The notes under the pieces were generated by a model. That model ran no database searches. It was not told the DNA's origin and saw only the letters and a program-made list of their open reading frames with translations. A DNA stretch of 6,901 nt from Xanthobacteraceae bacterium (lineage in GTDB: Bacteria > Pseudomonadota > Alphaproteobacteria > Rhizobiales > Xanthobacteraceae), in the NCBI GenBank assembly GCA_030043175.1, contig JASHYD010001194.1, positions 1 through 6,901 of the forward strand, in the 5' to 3' direction. This document shows, one piece after another, positions 1 to 6,378 of this stretch (position 1 is the first letter of the stretch; every line of letters begins with the position of its first letter). The translations under genes and the position numbers were made by a program.

Positions 1-99
1 CTCGAGTTCATTCGCCAGCGCCCGGACCAGTACGACGATGCTGGATTGGAAGCCGTCTTTCAGAGGCTCATCGCCAAGCTCGACCCGCCAGCCCCATGA
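1..99 (+). CDS. 3' end of an unrecognised gene (partial, truncated by the window edge)
   Basis: Frame 1 is open from the first base to a TGA at 97-99 and gives 32 residues, ending in LIAKLDPPAP. About three quarters of its codons end in G or C, as expected for real coding sequence in a GC-rich genome. The stretch reads like an amphipathic helix (FIRQRPDQYDD, then GLEAVFQRLIAKL) followed by a proline-rich end. That is a common way for a soluble protein to finish, but I do not recognise a family. It converges on the substrate-binding protein gene, with about 100 bp between the two stops. The start and most of the gene lie outside the window, so function cannot be assigned. The frame could be chance, but codon bias and clean termination argue for a real C-terminus. 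Confidence 0.45.
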   Translation, partial: LEFIRQRPDQYDDAGLEAVFQRLIAKLDPPAP

Positions 100-107
100 A
101 CTGATTG

Positions 108-122
108 ATCACGTTCCGTGAT
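108..122. terminator. Small inverted repeat between convergent genes, possible weak terminator
   Basis: ATCACG and CGTGAT form a perfect 6-bp inverted repeat around a 3-base centre, in the gap between the two convergent stops at 99 and 199. Neither strand shows a run of T after it, so it does not meet the usual form of a Rho-independent terminator. It could equally be a protein-binding palindrome or chance. No better terminator is visible in this gap. Confidence 0.2.
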
Positions 123-198
123 GGGGCCGACTCTTCTCACTTCACGATACGCGATCAGAAACCAGCCCAAATCCATCATTTACTGTGGCGAGGCTCAC

Positions 199-1350
199 CT
201 ACTTTCCCCATATGGTCTTGTAGTGCGTCTGATAGTTATCGTCAGGATCATAGATGTTGTTAGGTCCGCCGTCGTATTGAATGTTGTCTTTCGTCACCAG
301 GTGGACCGGCGCGACGTAGCCGCTCGGCGGCTGACCGGAAAGGGCGCGGTTCAACTCGTCGACCAGCTGCCATCCCGCTTCGTGAAGAGGCTCCGCCACC
401 GTGCCGATTTGATAGTCGCCAGCGCGCACCCGATTAAAAGCCGCCACGCTGCCGTCTCCTGCGGAGATGAAGGTCGGGGGACCAGACGACGGGACGCCCG
501 CGCTGCGAAGCGCCGGAACTGAGAAGTCGAAGTACAGATCATTGATACCCAATCCGATCGTCCAGCTCTTGCCGAACCGCTGCAGGAGTGACGTCGTGTT
601 CTGCGGCATGCGCGCCGCCGTATCGGCCAGGGGTGTGTTGACATAGTCGAGCAGCTTGCAGCCGCCGCAGGCCTGGATCACGTCCCGCATGGCCTCCGCC
701 TTCTTGATGCCAATAGCGTCGCCGGACTGCCAGAAGATCACCGCGCCTGCGGTGCAGTTGGTTGTCTTGACGGCATGGGCCGCGGCGACTTTTGCGACGC
801 TCGTCGCATCGGTTGTGACGTTGGTGAAGATCGGCGGATCCGCGACTGGTCCCGACGCTGCGGTGGAGTGCCAGCCGACGATTCTGATGCCCTGCTCGGC
901 GGCGGTGCGGATCGCCTTTGCCTCCTCCTGGGCGTCCACGGAACCGAGAATGATTCCGTCCGGCCTCAATGCCGTCGCCTGATTGATGGCGGTGACCCGG
1001 CCGGCGACGCTGCCCGCGCCGTCAATGATCTTGAGCGTCCAGCCGATGGCGGTGGCGGCGCCGCGGACCCCCTCGCTGACCCCGAGCACGCCGCCATTTC
1101 GCATGTCCTGCGCGACGTAGACCACCGATTTGCCTGCCAGCGCCTTGGGTCCCGTCGTCGGCCCGCTCCACTCCGTTGCGTGGCGCTGCGCGGTCGCCAG
1201 CAGCTCAAGTGCGGCAGCGAGAGGACTGGCTGGCGCCGCCCCACACGATTGCGCAGATGCTGTCTGAGCGCCCATGAGCATTAGACCAGCGCAAATCAGC
1301 AAACCCGTCAGCGCGTTCATTCTTGGAAATTGAAGGGGTCCCCTGGTCAT
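199..1350 (-). CDS. Periplasmic sugar-binding protein of an ABC importer (ribose/xylose-type, Peripla_BP_4-like)
   Basis: This is the 383-residue solute-binding component that would deliver a sugar-like ligand to the permease encoded just upstream. Residues 1-33 form a signal peptide: a basic start, a hydrophobic run (ALTGLLICAGLMLMG) and an ASA cleavage site before Q34. The mature part has the two-lobe periplasmic-binding pattern: strand KSVVYVAQD near 74-82, a helix, RPDGIILGSVD at 129-139, GIRIVGW at 154-160, a second lobe from about 200, and a late GDYQIGTVAEPLHEAGWQLVDEL segment at 311-333. It ends with a conspicuous NIQYDGGPNN...YKTIWGK tail. Four cysteines (36, 199, 228, 231) remain in the mature protein and could form disulfides. 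The start at 1350 is chosen because AGGAGG precedes it. Met11 at 1320 would keep the signal peptide but has no good ribosome site. It is the last gene of the operon. The family is secure; the ligand is unknown. Confidence 0.9.
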   Translation of the reverse strand: MTRGPLQFPRMNALTGLLICAGLMLMGAQTASAQSCGAAPASPLAAALELLATAQRHATEWSGPTTGPKALAGKSVVYVAQDMRNGGVLGVSEGVRGAATAIGWTLKIIDGAGSVAGRVTAINQATALRPDGIILGSVDAQEEAKAIRTAAEQGIRIVGWHSTAASGPVADPPIFTNVTTDATSVAKVAAAHAVKTTNCTAGAVIFWQSGDAIGIKKAEAMRDVIQACGGCKLLDYVNTPLADTAARMPQNTTSLLQRFGKSWTIGLGINDLYFDFSVPALRSAGVPSSGPPTFISAGDGSVAAFNRVRAGDYQIGTVAEPLHEAGWQLVDELNRALSGQPPSGYVAPVHLVTKDNIQYDGGPNNIYDPDDNYQTHYKTIWGK

Positions 1351-1354
1351 GTAA

Positions 1355-1360
1355 CCTCCT
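1355..1360 (-). promoter_or_regulatory. Strong Shine-Dalgarno of the substrate-binding protein gene
   Basis: On the minus strand AGGAGGT lies directly upstream of the ATG at 1350, with four bases between AGGAGG and the start codon. This decides the start in favour of Met1 over Met11. It also implies strong independent translation of the binding protein, which is normally needed in excess over the membrane parts. Confidence 0.75.
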
Positions 1361-1402
1361 CAGACCTGCGTTTGTGGTTTCTCCAATGGCGAGCCGAAAC
1401 GA

Positions 1403-2551
1403 TCAAGGGAGCGGTCCAGACGGGCAACCGTCGGGGATCCGTGGGTCTTCCTTTAGCGTTGTTTCGAGAATGGTCGAGGCTTCGACTTCGGGCAGGGATC
1501 CGGCCCCATCTCTGGACACGATACCGGCCAACTTCTGCCGCCGCGACGTGAGTCCAGCCAGGCCCACGGCGATCAGCAGCGTGATGCCGTTAAACAGCGG
1601 CTCCACGTAAAAGGAGCTGCCGAGCTGTTCTATTCCAGCAATGCCGACCGAGAGCAGGGCGACCGCAACGATGGTGCCCCACACGTTCACGCGGGCGAGA
1701 CGGAACGCGGTTGATCCCAACAGCGCGCCGACGAATGACGGTAGCAAATAGGGCGGTCCGACGTTGCTCTGCCCGATCTGCAGCTTCGCGCCGAGGACGA
1801 CGCCGGCAAATGCCGTGATGAGCCCGGATGCTGCAAAGGCGACGACAACATAGCGGCTTTTGGGGATCCCGACGAGTTCTGCAGCCCTCGGATTTGCGCC
1901 GATCGCGTAGATATAGCGGCCCGTGGCAAGATATTCGAAGCAGACCCACAAGGCCAGAGCCAGCACGAGAACGTAGATGGCGGGAGCGGGAATGCCCAAG
2001 ACCACCATATCGTTTATCTGAGTGAACCCACTGGGCAACTGGCCGACAATCTGCTGACCACCAGTATAAGCGATCGATACCGCATAGAGGATAGACCCGG
2101 TACCAAGCGTGGCGATGAATGAATCGATCTGCGCAGCCTCAACCAGCAGTCCGTTGATAATCCCAACTCCCAGTCCGATAGCGCACACCAGAAGGGCCGC
2201 AACTTGCCATTGGAGACCAGCCTGCACCTGAAATCCGATTGACAGGATGTGAGCAAGTCCTATCCCATAACCAATCGAAAGATCGAACTTGTTGGCCGCC
2301 AATGGAATCATTTGCGCAAGCGACACTAGTGCAACAATCGATTGGTCGCTCAAGATCGATCGGAAGGTCAGAAAAGTAAGGAACGTGGACGGAAGCAGGA
2401 TAGTGAACAGAACGATCAGCACCAAAGTTACCAATAAAAGTCCGTATCGCACGAGCAGATTGCGTACAAGCGGTGCCGCATGCACTAACTTGATATGATT
2501 CGACAGCGTCTCCGATTTTTCGTCCGGCTTGCGCGAGGAGTCCATCTTCAT
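1403..2551 (-). CDS. Sugar ABC transporter permease (RbsC-like, BPD_transp_2 family)
   Basis: This is the 382-residue inner-membrane channel subunit of the importer, expected to act as a homodimer with the tandem ATPase. After a hydrophilic N-terminus (1-30) come hydrophobic segments at roughly 35-54, 70-86, 92-108, 117-137, 144-163, 190-207, 235-256, 268-285, 290-309 and 318-334. NKFDLSIG at 87-94 matches the family's GG-DLSVG motif. ATGRYIYAIGANPRAAELVGIP at 209-230 (key residues G218, N220, A223) is the cytoplasmic loop that contacts the ATPase in RbsC-type permeases. A hydrophilic tail of about 45 residues follows the last helix, longer than the short end I expect for RbsC. The start codon shares one base with the ATPase stop (TGATG), which points to translational coupling. 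A second in-frame ATG two codons later is a possible alternative. Substrate cannot be inferred. Confidence 0.92.
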   Translation of the reverse strand: MKMDSSRKPDEKSETLSNHIKLVHAAPLVRNLLVRYGLLLVTLVLIVLFTILLPSTFLTFLTFRSILSDQSIVALVSLAQMIPLAANKFDLSIGYGIGLAHILSIGFQVQAGLQWQVAALLVCAIGLGVGIINGLLVEAAQIDSFIATLGTGSILYAVSIAYTGGQQIVGQLPSGFTQINDMVVLGIPAPAIYVLVLALALWVCFEYLATGRYIYAIGANPRAAELVGIPKSRYVVVAFAASGLITAFAGVVLGAKLQIGQSNVGPPYLLPSFVGALLGSTAFRLARVNVWGTIVAVALLSVGIAGIEQLGSSFYVEPLFNGITLLIAVGLAGLTSRRQKLAGIVSRDGAGSLPEVEASTILETTLKEDPRIPDGCPSGPLP

Positions 2552-4053
2552 CAGTGCCTGGCTTGAGTGCTCGCGAATTCTATCAGCCGAGGAACCGAGA
2601 TCTCTTCTCGATATAATTCAGCAACGACGCGGCCGCGATTGAAGACAAACGCCCGATTACACAACAGCGCCACTTCCTCAAAGTCACTCGACAGAATCAG
2701 AATGCAGCAACCTGAGGACAGGGCCCGATTCATTATCAGATAGATTTCCGACTTGGCTCCCACATCCACGCCCTGCGTGGGTTCCTCCAACGCGAATACG
2801 GACGCCGGCATTGCAAAACCACGCGCCAATACCGATTTCTGCTGATTGCCTCCGCTTAGTGTGGCAATAACCCGATCGGGAATTGGTGGACGGACATAAA
2901 ATTGCTCGAGCAGCGCGCGTGCCTGACGTCTTTCCAATCGGGGCAGCAGGAAGCTGAACGACCGCCTTTGCATCCTTGAGGGGTTCAGGAAAAGGTTCTC
3001 GCGAACCGACATGGTCGGGGCGATGCTCTCTTCCTCGCGGTTACTGGTGATGAACGTCACCCCCGCATCAATCGCCTGCCGTGGCGATCCAAGTGGAACG
3101 CGCTTACCACGAATAGTGATTTCGCCGTATTCACGCGGAAGTATACCGGCGATCGTTCGCCCAATCAACTCATGTCCTGCGCCACGCAATCCGGTCAGGC
3201 CTACGAGTTCGCCCGCCATCACCGTGAAGGAAACCGGTTCTAGATGCCCGAGTTCAACACCTCGCAGTTCCAGGATCGGTTGCGAGGACGGCTCTGCCAC
3301 CCTGATGAAGCCAGCCAAGAGCGGCCTTCCAACAATCGCATTCACCAACTCTCTCATCGACGTTTGCGCAATGTCCGCGGCCGCGACAAGGCGACCATCC
3401 CTCATGACGGCAACTCGGTCTGCGATCCGGAACACCTCGTCGATGCGATGGGTCACATAGATCATCGCAACACCGCGTTCGCGAAGGTGCCGGAGCACGT
3501 CGAAAAGTCGTTCGACATCGGCGGTCGGCAGACTCGCCGTCGGCTCGTCGAGGACGAGTAGATCGACGTCCATCGCCAGCGCGCGAGCAATTACGACAAG
3601 GGACCGCTCGGTTCGCGACAGGTCGGAAACGGTGATGTTGGGATCAATCCGGAGACCGACATGCTCCAACGATCGCTCGGCGTGCTTTCTGGTCGACCGC
3701 CAGTCAATTATTCCGAGTACCCTCTCGTAGCCGCGGACGAGAGCGATGTTTTCGGCAATGGTCATGCTATCGATCAGCCCGTGATCCTGATGGATGAAGG
3801 CAAGACGATTATGCCGTCCGCGATCGATGCGCTCGCCATCTAATAGGATCGAACCGTGGTCGGGTTGGAATATCCCAGCCATCAGCTTGATGAGGGTGGA
3901 CTTGCCGGCCCCATTCTCGCCGAGCAGCGCCAGGATCTGTCCGCGCTGCAGCGTCATGGAGACATGGTCGACTGCGAGCGTGTCGCCAAAGCTCTTGCAA
4001 AGATCCCGTAATTCAATCAGTGATGAGGAGGGGGAGTGCTCGGAGTCTTCCAT
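2551..4053 (-). CDS. Sugar ABC transporter ATP-binding protein with two nucleotide-binding domains (RbsA-like)
   Basis: This is the cytoplasmic ATPase that powers the importer; both nucleotide-binding domains lie on one chain. Domain 1 has Walker A GENGAGKST (45-53), Q-loop Q89, a signature reading LSRTE (145-149), Walker B DLLVLDEPT (164-172) and switch His202. Domain 2 has a degenerate Walker A GLRGAGHE (288-295, no Lys or Ser/Thr), a good signature LSGGNQQK (399-406) and Walker B FALEEPTQGVD (420-430). Domain 1 Walker A therefore pairs with the good signature, while the other site looks inactive, as in this family generally. The ATG at 4053 is preferred because it gives 500 residues, matching RbsA. 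A GTG at 4131 would add 26 basic, cysteine-containing residues unlike the family. The ribosome site before 4053 is weak (AGGA, 11 bases away). It is the first gene of the operon. Confidence 0.92.
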   Translation of the reverse strand: MEDSEHSPSSSLIELRDLCKSFGDTLAVDHVSMTLQRGQILALLGENGAGKSTLIKLMAGIFQPDHGSILLDGERIDRGRHNRLAFIHQDHGLIDSMTIAENIALVRGYERVLGIIDWRSTRKHAERSLEHVGLRIDPNITVSDLSRTERSLVVIARALAMDVDLLVLDEPTASLPTADVERLFDVLRHLRERGVAMIYVTHRIDEVFRIADRVAVMRDGRLVAAADIAQTSMRELVNAIVGRPLLAGFIRVAEPSSQPILELRGVELGHLEPVSFTVMAGELVGLTGLRGAGHELIGRTIAGILPREYGEITIRGKRVPLGSPRQAIDAGVTFITSNREEESIAPTMSVRENLFLNPSRMQRRSFSFLLPRLERRQARALLEQFYVRPPIPDRVIATLSGGNQQKSVLARGFAMPASVFALEEPTQGVDVGAKSEIYLIMNRALSSGCCILILSSDFEEVALLCNRAFVFNRGRVVAELYREEISVPRLIEFASTQARH

Positions 4054-4118
4054 CAGTGGACATTTCCTGGAAGTGGAAAGCGTGCATTTTGTAGATAAGC
4101 AATTATTGTGCCGATTCC

Positions 4119-4232
4119 GGCGAAGCCGCACCCTCGTTTCGAGTCGATCGGTTCTCCGGAGTCCTTGAAGCTTGTTCGACCCGAGGGTCGTTTCTCATCC
4201 CCAACCTAGCCCAGCCGAGCGTGACATCACGC
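4119..4232. promoter_or_regulatory. Leader region of the transporter operon with four short perfect palindromes (possible operators)
   Basis: Upstream of the ATPase start lie CGGC-GAA-GCCG (4119-4129), CTCG-TTT-CGAG (4133-4143), CGACCC-GA-GGGTCG (4177-4190) and GCGTGA-CA-TCACGC (4219-4232). The two 14-bp palindromes have centres 42 bp apart, about four helical turns, but their sequences differ. Sugar operons are often controlled by LacI- or GntR-type repressors that bind such sites, yet no regulator gene is in the window. An A+T-rich stretch at about 4084-4110 could hold a promoter -10 region, but I find no convincing -35/-10 pair. Chance occurrence of some of these palindromes is quite possible. 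Confidence 0.25.
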
Positions 4233-4367
4233 GCATTAGCGGTCAAGGATGGGCGAAAGGCCACCGCCTGGTCGGTGCAAAGCGTCGTTGACGGCAGCGA
4301 GCACGCGTCCGGCTTGCGCCGATCGCGACTGCGAAAATCTCCTCGCCCCGGGTCTTCACAAAGTGTG

Positions 4368-4682
4368 TTAGAATCGAGGTGTGGCCCGGTGGCTGTACAT
4401 CGGAAATATCCGTTTCAACCCTTTGATCCGCCTTAGCCGTTTGACCGTGACTCCGTTTGCACATCCGATCATCGAACCGGACGTGGAGATTTCCCGCATC
4501 CGGTCGGACAAAACCTCACGCCTTCGTTTTGCGGTACGACGCCATCTGCGGGTCGTGAACCTTTTCTGGAGTTTATAGGCCGCCCAATCTCTCAGGTCGT
4601 TCATTGCGTCTGTCTTGAACTGAGGCCCTTCCCGTCCACCAGCATGATCCGGTTTCAGCGGTACTACTAGCCTCTCCACCAT
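4368..4682 (-). pseudogene. Short leader-type ORF inside the intron remnant, probably not a functional protein
   Basis: An ATG-started frame of 104 codons begins MVERLVVPLKPDHAGGREGP, followed by a tryptophan-containing DWAAYKLQKRF segment and a very basic run (RRWRRTAKRRR). The frame then crosses the domain V-like hairpin, where it reads DRMREISTSGSM. Reading straight through a structural RNA element suggests this frame is a by-product of intron sequence. I recall similar short 'hypothetical proteins' annotated at rhizobial group II introns. No ribosome binding site stands out. If translated at all, no function can be assigned. Confidence 0.3.
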
Positions 4683-4918
4683 CCCAACTCGCCGGTTAGC
4701 GCGGTCACCGTTCGTCCTGGACGCGCAGGATTTCCGCGGCCCCAGCGGGCCCGCAACCTTTTCACAACGCGCTTTCTGTCACCGGCCCCGCCGCCGCGCA
4801 AAGCGCGCATTGTGAGTCGGTAGCAAGACATCCCGGATGCCCGAACAGCCGCCTCTGAGCGTTCGCGCGCCTCCGCCGAATGCGTCGCGGTGTTCGATCC
4901 CAGGCCAGTCGAGCGCAC
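4375..4918 (-). mobile_element. Probable group II intron remnant lacking its reverse transcriptase
   Basis: Read on the minus strand, this segment starts with GTGCG at 4918-4914, matching the group II intron 5' consensus. It then has a GC-rich, structured-looking stretch, a leader ORF whose start (MVERLVVPLKP, then GPQFKTDA) resembles what I recall from rhizobial group II introns, and a domain V-like hairpin at 4505-4474. The sequence after the hairpin (CKRSHG...DVQPPGHTS in one frame) also resembles downstream sequence I associate with these introns. Intact copies carry a reverse transcriptase/maturase ORF of roughly 400 or more codons before domain V. Here only about 70 bp separate the end of the recognisable leader similarity from the hairpin, so that ORF is absent. 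Both borders are guesses. The resemblance is from memory and not from an alignment. Confidence 0.42.
4474..4505 (-). ncRNA. Domain V-like hairpin of a group II intron
   Basis: On the minus strand a 32-base element begins GACCGGATGCGGGAAAT and ends CACGTCCGGTTC. ACCGGA pairs perfectly with TCCGGT at the base, a short upper stem carries a GAAA-type loop, and a small internal bulge separates the two. This is the architecture of group II intron domain V. It departs from the consensus in two ways. The base of the stem reads GACC where GAGCC with the catalytic AGC (or CGC) triad is expected, and the upper stem has a C-C mismatch. Both point to a degraded, inactive copy. Confidence 0.42.
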
Positions 4919-5104
4919 AGCCAACCTGGTGAGACGCTCCCTGTCGATCGCTTCGCCGGCCTTGGCGGTCTAAAAACAATGGCTGCCCCGATCCGTGTAC
5001 AGGCGCCCGATGGCATGGCGTGGACAAGGGAGATGAGGGCCAGTAGAAGACAGATCTACGGCGTCCAGCGAGTCCCGTCATCGAGAAAAGCAGGGGTGGC
5101 AGAA
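4919..5104. other. Region without a supported gene, upstream of the LVIVD-repeat gene
   Basis: No frame here has convincing coding character. A minus-strand frame open from about 4972 contains KAGEAIDRERLTRLA immediately before the putative intron start, and this could be a scrap of an interrupted host gene. It is too short to identify. The promoter of the downstream plus-strand gene should lie in this stretch, but no clear -35/-10 pair is visible. TCTAAAAACAAT near 4969-4980 is the only A+T-rich patch. Confidence 0.4.
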
Positions 5105-5112
5105 GAGAGGAG
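5105..5112 (+). promoter_or_regulatory. Shine-Dalgarno of the LVIVD-repeat gene
   Basis: GAGAGGAG lies nine bases before the ATG at 5122, near-optimal spacing for AGGAG. It supports that ATG over the next in-frame one (Met14), which has no comparable purine-rich site before it. Confidence 0.75.
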
Positions 5113-5121
5113 ACGAGCCCA

Positions 5122-6378
5122 ATGGCCGACCTACCCAAACCGGACTATGCCACAAGCAACATGCGGCTGATCGGCCACTCCGATCAGGATGGCCGGAGCG
5201 ATGGCCAGCAGATCATGGTGCATCGCGGCTACGCCTATATCGGCCATGTCTGCTCGCGCGGTTTTAGCGTCGTCGACGTGCGCGATCCAAGACGACCGAA
5301 GACGGTCAACTATGTCGCCAATCCTTCCAACACCTGGAGCCTGCATCTCCAGGTGCATGATGGTCTCCTGCTTCTGATCCACGGGCATGACATGTTCGCG
5401 CAGCCCGACATGGCGGACGAGCGGAACTACTATAAGCCGAAGTCGGGCACCTATGGCCACGAGGGGGACGGCAGGCCGCGCGACTGGTCAGCGGGCATGG
5501 CGGTGTACGACATCAGCAAACCAGCCGAGCCGCGGCAGATTGGCTTCATGCCGGTTGAGGGCAGCGGGCTGCACCGCATTTGGTACGTCGGCGGGCGTTG
5601 GGCCTATGCCTCCGCGATGATCGACGGCTTCTCCGACTACATCCTCGTCATGATCGACATGAAAGAGCCGGCCAAGCCCGAGATCGTCGGCAAATATTGG
5701 TTACCGGGGATGAACGTCGCGGCCGGGGAGACCGCGCACTGGCCGCTCGAGCGCGGGCGCTATGGCCTTCACCATGCGGTGGTCCACGACGATATCGCCT
5801 ACGGCGCCTGGCGGGATGGCTGCCTCGTGGTAGTCGACGTCAAGGACAAGACCGATCCGAAGCTGATCGTGCAAAAGAACTGGGCCCCGCCCTTCGGCGG
5901 CGGCACGCACAATTGCCTGCCGCTCCCTGGCCGCAACCTTCTCGTCGTCCTCGACGAGACGGTGCTCGACAACATGGAGGACGGCTTCAAGCGGATCTGG
6001 ATGTTCGACAACCAGGTCAAGTCCAACCCGATCAGCATCTCGACCTTTCCCCTTCCTTCGGATCGCGACTACGTCGCCGTCGGCGGCCACTTCGGCCCGC
6101 ACAACATCTATGAGAATCGGCCGGAGGGCTTTCAGAGCGAAACGCTGATCTTCGCGACTTACCAGAACGCCGGCGTCCGGGTCTACGACATCACCGACCA
6201 GTTTCGCCCGGTGGAGATCGGCGCCTGCGTGCCGCCGGCGCCGAAGAAGCTCGTCGATCCCCGTCCGAACCGGCCGGTGGTCCTGCATTCCGCCGATGTC
6301 TTCGTTGACAAGAACGGGCTTTGCTACTGCACCGACTGGAGCGGCGCCGGGCTCTACGTGATGGAGTATCAAGGTTGA
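5122..6378 (+). CDS. LVIVD-repeat beta-propeller protein of unknown function
   Basis: The 418-residue product has no signal peptide or membrane segment and should be cytoplasmic. It is built from repeated blades whose last strand reads like the LVIVD motif followed by a D-x-x-x-P turn: GFSVVDVRDPRRPK (47-60), GMAVYDISKPAEPR (125-138), ILVMIDMKEPAKPEIVG (174-190), GCLVVVDVKDKTDPK (233-247) and GVRVYDITDQFRPVEIG (351-367). Such repeats fold as a beta-propeller, usually with seven blades. Histidines sit in inter-blade positions: H75/H79, H88/H90, H218/H219 (GLHHAVVH), H263 (GGTHN), H323/H327 (GGHFGPHN) and H389. A metal or cofactor site on the propeller axis is therefore possible, as in selenium-binding/methanethiol oxidase propellers, but this is inference. 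The final residues (CYCTDWSGAGLYVMEY) look like the closing strand. It diverges from the transporter operon, separated by the intron remnant, and nothing follows it in an operon. The biochemical role of the family is unknown to me. Confidence 0.85.
   Translation: MADLPKPDYATSNMRLIGHSDQDGRSDGQQIMVHRGYAYIGHVCSRGFSVVDVRDPRRPKTVNYVANPSNTWSLHLQVHDGLLLLIHGHDMFAQPDMADERNYYKPKSGTYGHEGDGRPRDWSAGMAVYDISKPAEPRQIGFMPVEGSGLHRIWYVGGRWAYASAMIDGFSDYILVMIDMKEPAKPEIVGKYWLPGMNVAAGETAHWPLERGRYGLHHAVVHDDIAYGAWRDGCLVVVDVKDKTDPKLIVQKNWAPPFGGGTHNCLPLPGRNLLVVLDETVLDNMEDGFKRIWMFDNQVKSNPISISTFPLPSDRDYVAVGGHFGPHNIYENRPEGFQSETLIFATYQNAGVRVYDITDQFRPVEIGACVPPAPKKLVDPRPNRPVVLHSADVFVDKNGLCYCTDWSGAGLYVMEYQG

Noticed and set aside
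1..6. CTCGAG (XhoI site) at the very first bases
   Set aside because: It may reflect a cloning boundary or chance and carries no biological information here.
775..1284. Plus-strand open frame of 169 codons opposite the binding-protein gene
   Set aside because: Low-complexity Arg/Gly/Ala-rich translation antisense to a clear gene with signal peptide and family features.
3011..3561. Plus-strand open frames opposite the ATPase gene
   Set aside because: They are shadows of conserved ABC ATPase coding sequence with no motifs of their own.
4054..4131. N-terminal extension of the ATPase from a GTG at 4131
   Set aside because: It would add 26 basic residues unlike the family and has no suitably spaced ribosome site. 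The ATG at 4053 gives the usual RbsA length of 500 residues.
4880..5170. Plus-strand open frame of 96 codons overlapping the start of the propeller gene
   Set aside because: No family resemblance, overlaps the well-supported start at 5122 out of frame, and has no clear ribosome site.
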